Shown here in pieces: positions 54,383 to 64,000 of a DNA stretch of 64,000 nt (position 1 is the stretch's first letter; each line of letters opens with the position of its first letter). Source of the stretch: Ostrinia nubilalis (Eukaryota > Arthropoda > Insecta > Lepidoptera > Crambidae). The DNA lies in contig NC_087118.1 in NCBI RefSeq assembly GCF_963855985.1, positions 2,728,001 through 2,792,000 of the forward strand, in the 5' to 3' direction. The notes beneath the pieces are model-generated. The model searched no databases. It saw only the letters and a list, made by a program, of their open reading frames with translations, and was not told where the DNA came from. The translations under genes were made by a program, and so were the position numbers.

Positions 54383-56389
54383 TTCATAAAATCAGAATCC
54401 TTTGCATTTGTCAAAATGTTGCAGCTGCCATTTTGATGATTTCTCCGGAACCAGACGTTTTACAGATGGGCTCCGACAGACATGCTTAAGAACATACTAA
54501 AATTTGGTCCGGTATCACAGAATACATAACAGTCCGGTATCACAAAGTGAACTATACTTACAAGCGAGATGGGTAGTTTGCGGCTTTTTAGCGATGTTTT
54601 CTTATTTAACGGCTTTTTTGTTATGCAAGACACAGAAGAAAATATTTATTTTACTTTACGTGGGTCGTTCTACTTTTAAGGTCTTAACCATGAAAAAAAA
54701 TAAAGAAAGCTATTTAGTACATTTCATACGACTGAAATGTAGGAAAATTACCATAGATTCGGTATACGTAGACCAGCAGCTCAGTTTTTTATCAAAACTT
54801 ATATATTTTTGCGTTTTACTAGACTAAGATGGAAAAAAATGTATCCTTCGTCACGAAATTCAGTTGTTTAAAACTCGATAAATTAAAAGAAATTTCAATA
54901 GATATTTGCATTTATTATTACAAAATCTCCGCTTAAATCAGTCTTGGACAATTGGTAGTTTATCGTTATTTAACCAGGTAACAATTCCATAAAAATCAAC
55001 AGTTTGTCCCTTTCGTCACATTTACACCTTTAAAACTTAACAAAAATCAATTATTTTTCTCTTTCATAAAGTTATATTGAAAAAGTAGTATTACACACTA
55101 AAAACCAAGTATTACACGACATAAAATGAGTTACAAAAAGAGTTAACACTCGCATTTTTGTTGTTTAAGAGATAATATTTATTAGGGGACGTGATCAAAC
55201 TCTTCGTTACGAAGGAGACGTAAATGTGATGAAGTAGACATCTAACACTTAATAATCAATCTAACTTGAAAACTAATGAGTGTCTCAGCCATTTTTCATT
55301 AAGCACAGGCATATATTTGCTTATTACTAAAACAGATAATGAAAAATATGAGGAAAATCAGTAAAAACCTACACAAATAGGAACTGAAACTAAGAGTATT
55401 AAGGAAAAAAAATCATTTCAAAAACTGCTTCAACTGGTTTACTAAACGAATACAAAATTCGTATACCTTTTTCTGAGGTGTTTTTAGTATTCTTAACATA
55501 TTATCTAACTGCACAAAGGACACATCGTTTAGATGTAGGATCACCTGTTACGAAGGATACGTGTGACGAAGTATACAATTTTCCAAAAAGATCAATAATA
55601 ATCGTAAATAACGATAATTTGGATCGAAAACTATACTTTATCTTAAAGATTACATAAAAACAAATCATGTTTACAGTAAAACAATTTAAAATTCGATAAA
55701 TAAATACCAAAAACCGCTGTGACTAAGGATACGCCCAATAAACACACGCCGCCCGTTTTCGTGCTTGATGTAAAAGAAGTGACGAGCTGGCTATGTTAAA
55801 CACTTGATTTGAGTTTCGTTCTATACTCTATGGTCTATGGCCTTTCGTTTTACTAAAAAACGTGATCTACTCACGTATTTTTTAAGAACTTATTTTAATA
55901 TTTGACTGTTCGTGACGATGGATACTCTAATTTTCGGGACAATCTTTCGTCACACCAAAAAAATATATTTTTACAGATAAATAAAATTAAACTTTGTAGT
56001 TACCATGTTTAACAATGTATATCTCTTTTTATTTAAAAATAATTGTGTGGCTTCAACAAATTATTTCTAAAAAACGTAATAGTTCTAAGCAACACCTAAT
56101 GGGGACATGCCGTTTTAGCTTTGTTGTAATAGTTTGAAGTCATTTTTTTAACACAGTTAAATTGTAATTGAAACTTAGTGTAACTAGATAATCTAAACAG
56201 GTGTTATTAACTTTATTTAAATAAAATAAATGATAGTTTCTTCATTGTGTATTATAGTATTAACCTTCGTTATTGTGGGGACAACCTTATTTTTGTGATG
56301 GACTCTAAAAGTAGAACCACCCACGTACGGTCTAATAAGGCTTTCTATAATAGTATATTAATTGTAAAAGTAGTAACACTACAACGCTT
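54383..56389. other. Unassigned region
   Basis: The first 150 bp continue repeat R-A. Beyond about 54560 I see only AT-rich sequence, with the phrase TTCGTCAC / GTGACGAAG recurring at 54848, 55011, 55551-55571 and 55952. No gene is supported. Confidence 0.4.
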
Positions 56390-56831
56390 AAAGGCCGCAA
56401 ATTATTTTAACTGCTTTTTAGTCCGGTAAGAGCGTATAACCGCCTTTTAGTTCAGTATATGCAAGGTATTATACTCCGACGTAACCAAGCTAAAAAGCCG
56501 CAAAAATACTTTTGCTACCTTTTAGTTAACTGTTGAAAAATAACTGTTTTATAGCTAAGCATTGATAGTAAAAATGTTCAATCGATCCAAACGTTAAAGT
56601 ACTATAGCTGCCTTCTAATCTAGTTGTGCCGTTTAACGACCTTTAAGCGATGTAAGGTTTTTGTTTTTTGTATTTAGCTGCCTTTTAAAAAAAATATCTT
56701 GAGAACGGTAAAAGATAGAATAACCGTTCCTAGACAGATCGATAGAGATTTTTTTTTTAATACCATTACATCAAAAAAGTGAAAAATGACCAAATGTCAT
56801 TTAGCGGCCTTTTAGCTTATAGACGGCAGTA
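56390..56831. repeat. Region with repeated GC(C/T)GCCTTTTAG motifs
   Basis: The motif and variants occur near 56393, 56432, 56498, 56545, 56610, 56681 and 56805 at intervals of about 35-125 bases. The final 35 bases match 16115-16150 in inverse orientation. Confidence 0.6.
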
Positions 56832-57235
56832 TTGTTAGTTCTAAGTGTAAATACCAACTCAATCGTTGATCTACAATAATTCCGAGATATTTAACATTGG
56901 AAACTTTCTGAATTTTAGGGCAATTACAAATGTTAAGGACGGATAAACCCGGGTTTTGAGGTTGCCCACAGGAGTGGATTTTAATTTCAAAGTCAGGTAA
57001 AGGCTGTGAATTTATGTAAGGCGCAAAACATACGTAGTTCGTTTTTTGGGCGTTATGGGTAAGGAGATTTTTACTTAACCATTGACCTACTATGGCTAGT
57101 CCCCTCTCGGCTTTCAACCTAACTTCATCCCAGGTCTTAGCTGTGAAAATAATGGCGGTGTCATCCGCATAGGACAGTATCCTCCCCCCGACGTTATTGA
57201 GGTTGCAAAGATTATTAATACAGGGTCCTTCTAAA
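56820..57235 (-). pseudogene. LINE-B-family RT fragment
   Basis: Reads ILSYADDTAIIFTAKTWDEV, LSKNLLTHNAQKTNYVCF and VSNVKYLGIIVDQRLSW. It follows LINE-B ORF2 (VSYADDTALLF; YNLLTLNTGKTNYMTF; VSSVKYLGIYIDQQLNW) in order. It is cut on the upstream side before INNLCNL, so the VPQG box is missing, and on the downstream side after SWYLHLELT. Only the second half of the RT palm and part of the thumb survive. Confidence 0.85.
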
Positions 57236-57734
57236 CTAGCTACATTCCTTTTAATGGGGGCATCTATACGGTACACTGAACAAGTTCACCAAATTTGAAT
57301 ATGTGTTTTATAATGATTTTACAAAGTTACATTTTCTAACAAAAATAAAAATTCATTTCGTCTTACATAATGGAACATGCTGTATTTTTTACTCACACAA
57401 CAAAGCTGTAGTGTATTCATTCTGCACAGGAACACGAGACACAACACACACAACGCTCACTACCACCACAAAATATAACAGAAGGTACCTAAACTCATGT
57501 ATGTACCTCGCTTTGCATACCTCTCTCGCTCGCACGCTCGGCCGTCGCGCTAGGGTTGTCTTGTCATGTGTTGCGTTTATTTCGTTATGATAGAAAAATG
57601 TTACTCTTAATACTATGCAAGAAAGACAATAACAGATATCCACGTATACTTATTTATATTTAGTACGTTATTATAGTAATAGTTTGCAAACAAATACACG
57701 AGAAGGAAGTAGTATTTAGTTGAGTGGTTGACAC
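57236..57734. other. Unassigned spacer
   Basis: Short frames on both strands only. A GC-rich patch lies at 57525-57560 (ctcgctcgcacgctcggccg). Confidence 0.4.
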
Positions 57735-57921
57735 TATTATCCAACTAATATTATAAATGCGAAAGTTTGGATGTCTGGATGTTTGTTGCTCTTTCACGCA
57801 AAAACTACAGAACGGATTTTGATGTAACTTTACAGTATTATTGTTTATAACCCAGAATAACATATAGGCTATAATTTATGACGATCTGTGACAAACTGAA
57901 TTTCACGCGGGCAAAAGCTAG
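57735..57921 (+). mobile_element. Non-autonomous Helitron
   Basis: Carries tattataaatgcgaaagttt, ctctttcacgcaaaaactac, acggattttgatg and ataacatataggctataatt, and ends ACGCGGGCAAAAGCTAG before a T. This is a very common lepidopteran Helitron-type repeat that I recognise, and CTAG-T is the usual 3' end. Confidence 0.8.
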
Positions 57922-59286
57922 TTATCCAATAATTCATAAAACCTCTCTAAAACAATTCGATATTCCTAATAATTGAGTTGGCTTTCAATTTCAATTGAAA
58001 TTCAAATAAATAACTTACTTACCTCCCCGAATCAACTGGTAATTTAAAAAATGAAAATTCGGTATTAATTAATGATGAGTTTAAGCAACCAAATACCGAA
58101 CAATTATAATACGACTTTTTCTGTTCACTCATTTTCGTCAATTTCGCAAAACAAAATAATATCACAGGCGGTTGACCGGCGCGTGTTTCAAGCGAACCAC
58201 AGCGAACGTGTGGCGAACGTCTGTCGCGCTCGCGCCACGTCGCGCTCGCATTCGTCCAAGACAGTCTTGCTAGAGCGGTGTCTATGTGTGCGTGGCTCGA
58301 GCGCGTTTAGTATGGAGTTTGTCTTCCTGCACACTTTTTTGTTGTTTACACTCACGTCATAACAACTCACAGCAGTCGTCACAGCTGATAACCGATTAGC
58401 TGATCGACTGATTGGGCGAGCCATCACTTCAATGTTGCAGGCCTACTCTCATATCGTTGTCTATCCTTATTATCTTATGTTAATCACAGTAAAACGGACT
58501 CACGATACCATCGAAAAATCAACCAGCAAAGGCCATGATTTTTAAGGCGCGTCTTAGTAAATTTATTTGCATTTGTGCACCTGTGCGTCATAGTTCACTT
58601 CACGAGCACTACAAAACGCACCTTCACACAAGAAAGCTAGTCAAAAACTGAATTAAATCAAAGCGCACGCGCCGACAAATGCCGACAAGCCGCACGCCCT
58701 TTTGTTGACACAAAGACGCCGACGCCGCCAAAGCAAGAGCCGAAAAGTTGGCATAAGCGTACAGTCGACAAAAAATAAACTTATTTGTTTATTATTTTAT
58801 CTGCTTGCTTTCGATTTCAATTGATTCGAATCTAAATTGTGGTGTTGAGTATTTCATGGTAAAATATCCTATAACAGATAATAATTAAAAATTAATCAAA
58901 CTTATTGTTTTGTGAAGGTAATTCAATGGCCTAGTCAATTATTTAGAAACATTAAATTAGACTATTGAAGCAAATAAAACTCTTCAATTTGTTTGTATTG
59001 ATATTCCATTTATCCTCTAAATCAAAGTCCATTCTTAAATTAATCGTTAATGTCATTATTTCTATTACAATAGAAAAGTAGATGAGGTAGGTACCTAATT
59101 AGTTAAATAAAATTTCCGAATCATTTCCGTTCCAACTTGGTATTTATTTATGACCTATCTTATGTACCTGTGATTTAACAATAAACACAATTTTAATTTG
59201 AATAGTAAAAAAAAGTTGTTGCATTTCTTAATTTTATTTTGGTGACTGTACATTGCGCTAGCCGGCGGCCGGCGGCACGTGTCTAA
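57922..59286. other. Unassigned spacer
   Basis: GC-rich patches at 58165-58310 and 58660-58740, and short frames without similarity that I can name. The last 30 bases (gccggcggccggcggcacgt) flank the Harbinger element. Confidence 0.4.
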
Positions 59287-59879
59287 GGCCTCAGCCTCGA
59301 ACTTAGCGGGCAGCGGGGCGGCGGCGGCGGCGGCGCGGGAGCGGGGCGGGCAACGCAGACCCGTTCTCGAAACCAGCGGGCAGCTCGCGCGGCGCTTTAG
59401 CGGCGAAGTGTTGTGTTCGGGGTTGTGTTGTCGAGATATTTGTTTTTATTCGCAAACGAAATGTCTGAACAACGGCGACAAATTTATTTCGATTCAAATT
59501 TATTCCTTACGCTCGATTTATTGTGGGCAAAAGAAGAAGTGAATCCCTACTATAGGGCGAGGAAATTAAAAGGAGAGTTTTATCGAAATTACGAAGAACA
59601 GAGACAAAATCCCGACAAATTCTACGACTACACCAGAATGAGTGTAGAAACATTTGACTACATTCTTGAAACTATCAAGAGCGATTTAGAGACTATATTA
59701 ATAAATCCAAAACAATATAGAGGTATATCTCCAGCAGAAAAACTATACTTGACTCTTGGGTAAGTAAAACAACGAAATTGTATTTTGTGATTGTATTTAT
59801 TGATAATTTCAAAAAAGAAATTGTGTTACACTAATTTAGTAAGTAAATAATTTGGCATCGGTCTTACTTAAGTTCCCAG

Positions 59880-60190
59880 ATACAATAATTGATGAAGTAC
59901 CTTTGAAGAAAACACAACGGTTTAGCGTTAACTTAAACTTTAATGTTTAAGACCGTTCCTTACACCTTTTATATAAAAATCCCGGCGAACTTCGTACCGC
60001 GCCGGTGCGCGTTTCATACAAAATGTTAGTTTTTCATGTTTTATGTCACGTCAAACGGGAACGACGGGAATGTGATAAAAAGTATCATATGTCCTTCTCC
60101 TAGTTTTTAGCTACCTCCCTACCAATTTTCAGCCAAATCGGTTCAGCCTTTCTTAAGTTATAAATAGTGTAACTAACACGACTTTCTTTT
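59880..60190. repeat. Lepidopteran interspersed repeat fragment
   Basis: The phrases ccaaatcggttcagcc, agttataaatagtgtaacta and acacgactttctttta are familiar from moth interspersed repeats. This lies within the transposase intron. Confidence 0.45.
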
Positions 60191-60427
60191 ATATAAGTAA
60201 AGTACGTTTCATATAAAATAAGTAACATAACAATTTGTCATTTATCTCTAAAATCACAGTTTTCATTTGTACGATCATTAGTTACTTTTACAATCACAGT
60301 TTTGTTATTTATGGATAGTATTTCAAATTCAATTATAAGTTTGATTTACCTAGTGATGAGTATTATTCCACGCATATTCCAATCTTATAACTAAAAATCA
60401 CAGTTTTCATTTGTACGATGATTAGGT

Positions 60428-60775
60428 CAGAGTAAATACAAATGAGTACCTACCTAGGTCATCTTCATAGAAACGTACCGAGCGCGGTTTGTATGTGAGC
60501 GCGCGCCAATACGCATGGGGCGCGCACGCACACACTGACAAAATTCGGCGCAACTCCCCGCTAATCCACGCTAAATTTTGTCAGTGTGTGCGTGCGCGCC
60601 GCATACGTGTTGGCGCGCTCGCATACAAACCGCGCTCGGTGCGTTTCTACAGAGTAAATACAAATGAGTAGGTCATCTTCATAGAAACCAGAGTAAATAC
60701 TATGAAGATGACCTTCTCATTTGTATTTACTCTGGTTTCTATGAAGATGACCTACTCATTTGTCAAACTCTGATT
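60428..60775. repeat. Nested inverted-repeat MITEs inside the Harbinger intron
   Basis: A long GC-rich hairpin pairs 60474-60545 with 60573-60650 (accgagcgcggtttgtatg and its inverse). Outside it, agagtaaatacaaatgagt and tcatcttcatagaaac occur four times in alternating orientation between 60428 and 60765. Confidence 0.8.
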
Positions 60776-60843
60776 AGGTACTTATTTCTACAATCACAGT
60801 TTTTTGACTTATTAACAGTATTTTCATTTGAAAGATAATATAC

Positions 60844-62668
60844 CTAGTGTTGAGTATTATACATACATGATTCATTAGAAGGGTACATGCTTTCATTTAC
60901 ACTTAACTCATCTAGAAGAGCTTGATTAAATTTTTGTCTTACTCTAAACTTTTGTATTGGCGTGAATTTTTCCATTTGTGGAAGCAAACTCATTAAAAAG
61001 TAGTAGTCATCTGATTTATTCTCATGCCTAGAAGCTTCGTTTCTACTTTGATTTGATAAATCATTTTCCAGTAGTCTTATCTTTTTCCTTTCCAATTCCA
61101 AAAATTCAGTTCGTATATCATTCGCTGTTTTCTTTTTTCTTGATAGTTGTGAAGTAGAAGCTTCTCTCGAAGGCGTAGAAATTTCTTGCGATAAAGAAGA
61201 AGCTTCTTGTAAAGATATAGAAGCATCTTGTGAGGATTCTTGTTGTGGATAAATAGAAGCTTCTTCATCGTGACCGGTCGTATTTTCTTGAGAGTGTTCT
61301 AGCTCAATAGAAGAATTACTAATTCGATTGCTTACTTCAGTGTGGCTTAAATTACCCTCAGTAACATTTGGCATAACTTCATCTCGCAAAAACCCCAATT
61401 GAGAAAAGTATTGCCAATTCGAGGGCCGATTAACATTTCCTGCATCTCCTGATCGAGGAGCAGGATATCTTTTTAATTCTTTTCTGTAGTGATCTTTTAT
61501 ATTTTTCCATTTTTTCTTTAAATCGGTCACTGCAACAAAATAATGAACTGACTGTTTATAACATACTTAAGTTTAACATACTTATGCTATTTTCAGGTTT
61601 TTGGCTAGTGGGCAGACTTTCAAAAGGCTGTCGTTGTCATTCAGAATGGGAAAAACAACGGTGGCTAACATTGTTTATATGACTTGTGAAGCTATATGGA
61701 AAAATTTAGTAAATTTACATATGCCAAAACCGACAGAAGAATCATTGAAAATAATATCGGAAAAATACTATGAAAAATGGCAATTTCCTAATTGCATCGG
61801 AGCTATAGATGGCAAACACTGTCGAATTAAAAATCCTAAGTTTGCTGGATCATCGCATTATAATTATAAACATTACTTTTCGATGCACTTACAAGCTGTC
61901 GCGGATGCTGACAAAAGATTCATTTGTATAGAAGTTGGAGGAAGAGGAAAACAGAGCGATGCAGGGACATTCCATTATTCTAATTTAAACCATTTACTTC
62001 AAAGTGATAACTTTAATATACCCCGTCCACAATATCTACCCAGATCGGATTTCATTCTACCAATGGTTTTTATTGGAGACGAAGGATATCCACTCAAAAC
62101 CTATACTATTTGATGCGACCATATCCTCAAAGCGTACTTAATTCAGAAAATGAAATATTTAATAAGCGATTATCGCGGGCTCGCAAGACTATTGAGTGTG
62201 CTTTCGGAATTTTAAGATCCAAATGGCATATTTTCAGATCACCAATAGAGACAAACAAACGTCACGCAAGATTACTCATCAAAACTTGCTGTTTGTTGCA
62301 TAACATTATCCGAGATAAGGACGGTGATAATGATATTGCCTATATTAATGTCAATATGAATCAAGAAATAATACAAACACGATCAGGAACAAACTGGCGA
62401 ACTTCTTATCAAGCACAATATATACGTGAAAAATACAAAGATTATTTTGTAAGTAATCGCATTAGTTACTAATTAATATGTGTAATATAATAAACAATTG
62501 ACATAATAAATCATTTTTATATTTACCTTCAATATTAAGTTCGTTTTTTATTTCTTCCCATAATTGGTTAATTACTCTTCTATGTTTATGGTTTACATCT
62601 TTGCTGTTCCATATAGGTCTCCTCTCAAAGATTGCTGAAATTATTCGCTCTTGCTCGTCCGAGGACAT
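60844..62668 (-). CDS. Harbinger accessory MADF/BESS DNA-binding protein, two exons
   Basis: Exon 1, 62668-62527, starts MSSDEQERIISAIFERRPIW and ends at the donor GTAAAT. Exon 2, 61529-60844, follows TTGTTGCAG. The joined phase is exact (NELNIE-V-TDLKKKWKNIK) and gives 275 residues. The MADF domain covers about 8-95 (NQLWEEIKNELN; WKNIKDHYRKELKR; NWQYFSQLGFLRD). A low-complexity Ser/Gln/Glu stretch follows. A C-terminal BESS motif is at about 232-262 (DDYYFLMSLLPQMEKFTPIQ). In Harbinger elements this partner binds the ends and helps bring the transposase to DNA or into the nucleus. It is intact. The 996-bp intron encloses exon 2 of the transposase. Confidence 0.88.
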
Positions 62669-62937
62669 TTTGACACACGTAACAAAACAATTGGACAGCA
62701 CTACCCTAGAATGCAGACGCGCGTCGCGCAGCGCGAGCGGTCGCCGCTAGACTGGAGTGCGTGCGCCGCCCGCTCGTTGCCCGCTGCCGCCCCGCTGCCG
62801 CGCCGCTGTTTTCGAGAACCGGTCTATTTGATTTTACGCAAAAGATCCTGCCGCTCCCGCCCCGCCGCCGCCGCCGCCCCGCTGCCCGCTAAGTTCGAGG
62901 CTGAGGCCTAAAGGTGGCGGTGGCGGCAAGTTCGTTC

Positions 62938-63391
62938 GCTTCACGAGCTCTATTCAATGGTATCAATATCAAGTTACAGAATAAACTGGATCTATCCTAA
63001 AATTCAATGTTTCCGTCTTCCATACATTTAGTACTATCACAGTCATGGCACTCATCTCTTGATAATTTTATAGCAAGGCAAGTAAAGCCTAAAACTAATG
63101 TTTTTCACAAATAATTTTAAATAAGATGCAAGTTACGAGTTTATTTAACCGACTTTTTAAGTTTATTATTTAACATAAAATAAATTACACTTCTAATATT
63201 GTGTCGTCGGCATACATTTAGTATGGAAGCTGGAATCATTGAATTTTGGGATAGTTCCAGTTTATTCTGTAACTTATTATTGGTACCGTTTGAAAGAGCT
63301 TGTGAAGCACTTTCAGGATCAGTAACCAGTTTTTCGATATCTTGTATAGTTTAGAAATAATCGAGTGAGATCACTTATCGTTTCCACCCTG
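62938..63391. mobile_element. Inverted-repeat element ending CAGGGTGG, inside a LINE
   Basis: Arms 62938-63034 and about 63204-63308 are inverse copies (agttacagaataaactgg; cttcacgagctc versus cttcacaagctc). The right side continues to CCACCCTG at 63391 followed by TA, and there LINE coding sequence begins. The left outer part is absent, so the element is probably truncated. It is close to the Harbinger insertion. Confidence 0.65.
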
Positions 63392-64000
63392 TATATCAAA
63401 AAGAGCGTCGGGCCAAGAACACTGCCCTGAGGGACACCAAACGTAACATTCTCTTCGTCACTCAGAAAGTTGACGATTTTTACACCCTGCTTTCTGTTTT
63501 GAAGATAACTGCTGAGAAGGGAAAGAGCAGATCCACGGAATTCGATACTCTCCAGCCTACGTATAAGAATGGAGATAGAGACGGTGTTGAAGGCTTTCTT
63601 GAGGTCAAGAAAGACCGCGAGGCATTTATTACCCTTATCTATTTCTTTTGTTACGACAGATGTGAGATCCGTGATAGCATCCTGTGTCGACATTCCCTTT
63701 CTAAACCCATATTGAGAGGTAGATAAAATATTGTACTTGGTCAAATAGCTCACTATTCTAGAGTTTAATAGCTTCTCAATGATTTTAGAGATCGAAGTCA
63801 ACACAGAGATGGGTCGATAGTTGTTGACGTCGTCGCTATCTCCACTCTTATACACAGGAGTAACTATGGAACGCTTAAAAAGATATGGGAAGATTCCCGT
63901 CTTAAAACACAGGTTGGCAAGGTCACTAATGAGAGGAACGAGAATATCCTTAGTGAGTTTTAGAAAATGGGTAGGGATTCCGTCCCAGCCTGGTGCACTC
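63392..64000 (-). pseudogene. LINE RT fragment (LINE-B-like), runs off the window
   Basis: The minus-strand frame is open from the window end (reading PGWDGIPTHFLKLTKDI on entry) through TPVYKSGDSDDVNNYRPIS, FLDLKKAFNTVSIS (catalytic D) and FGVPQGSVLGPTLFLIY. It is broken there by the inverted-repeat element; the listed frame continues to 63319 with unrelated residues. The YADD box would lie beyond the break. It resembles LINE-B (YGVPQGSVLGPTLFLLYIND; FLDLKKAFDTVS). The 5' part lies outside the window. Confidence 0.85.

Larger units (their letters stand above)
59461..62472 (+). pseudogene. Harbinger transposase, two exons, frameshifted
   Basis: Exon 1, 59461-59759, starts MSEQRRQIYFDSNLF and ends at donor G|GTAAGT. 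Exon 2 starts at 61597 after TTTTCAG. The splice joins LTLG to FLASGQTFKRLSLSFRMGKT in frame, which is the normal family reading. Catalytic sites: IGAIDGKHCRI (D), VFIGDEGYPLK (D) and KTIECAFGILRSKWHIF (E). Between GYPLKTY and LMRPYPQ there are five extra bases (actat, about 62104-62108), which end the first frame at 62113. The rest (62110-62472) is open and complete. It cuts transposon ends and joins them at TAA. Its intron (59760-61596) holds exon 2 of the MADF gene on the other strand and several MITEs. Confidence 0.9.
59287..62908 (+). mobile_element. PIF/Harbinger DNA transposon, complete
   Basis: Terminal inverted repeats begin GGCCTCAGCCTCGAACTTAG and continue as GC-rich sequence (59287-59345 and 62850-62908). 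TAA on each side (59284-59286; 62909-62911) is the 3-bp duplication typical of the superfamily. It encodes the two expected proteins, a DDE transposase and a MADF (Myb/SANT-like) protein, on opposite strands. The transposase has a frameshift, so this copy probably cannot move alone. Confidence 0.92.

Noticed and set aside
57303..58427. Frames of 67-96 codons on both strands
   Set aside because: They overlap each other on opposite strands or lie over the Helitron and GC-rich patches, with no similarity or splice evidence.

Overview
This window looks like a gene-poor, transposon-packed stretch of an insect genome, most probably a moth or butterfly. The evidence is the set of repeats: a BEL/Pao LTR retrotransposon, several Jockey/CR1-type LINEs, Lep1-like and other non-autonomous Helitron tails with their (ACAG)n tract, a PIF/Harbinger element, and lepidopteran-style poly-T/tRNA-related short repeats. 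I found no convincing host gene, rRNA or tRNA gene. The insertion density would suit heterochromatin or a W chromosome, but that is inference.

Layout. 1-11 kb: two copies of one block (1-2803 and 5206-8008, offset 5205 bp). Each carries a decayed arthropod repeat-family protein joined to the 3'-truncated pol of a BEL/Pao element. The second copy continues into the rest of pol and gag (to about 10.55 kb). A LINE reverse-transcriptase fragment abuts the first copy. 12.2-16.2 kb: a minus-strand LINE (here LINE-A) with a long open frame upstream of ORF2. 16.3-21.3 kb: a near-complete minus-strand LINE (LINE-B) with ORF1, a small middle ORF and ORF2, apparently inserted into a Lep1-like Helitron. 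21.3-30 kb: short repeats, inverted repeats, and a roughly 1.1-kb terminal-inverted-repeat element carrying a decayed protein. 30-37.1 kb: a plus-strand LINE (LINE-C) with 5' leader, frameshifted ORF1, an unexpected 348-codon middle ORF and a broken ORF2, ending in poly(A). It is interrupted by a 1.7-kb foldback element.

37.5-38.2 kb: a tandem array in which every unit carries two hairpins with the same loop. 39-40.3 kb: a LINE fragment. 41-44.4 kb: a DDE transposase gene split by a 1.05-kb near-perfect palindrome. 44.4-52.1 kb: an element bounded by two 363-bp LTR-like direct repeats. It is filled with minisatellites plus the 5' part of a LINE (a coiled-coil and SGNH-like ORF1). 52-59 kb: old repeats, a motif-rich 0.8-kb element, a LINE fragment and a Helitron. 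59.3-62.9 kb: a complete PIF/Harbinger element with TAA target duplication. Its transposase and MADF/BESS genes interlock, each lying in the other's intron. 63-64 kb: an inverted-repeat element inside a LINE that runs off the window.

Most coding content serves retrotransposition or transposition, and most copies are damaged. The most unusual signals are the extra ORFs between ORF1 and ORF2 of the LINEs, the hairpin array, the interlocked Harbinger genes, and the LTR-like element that holds LINE sequence and satellites.
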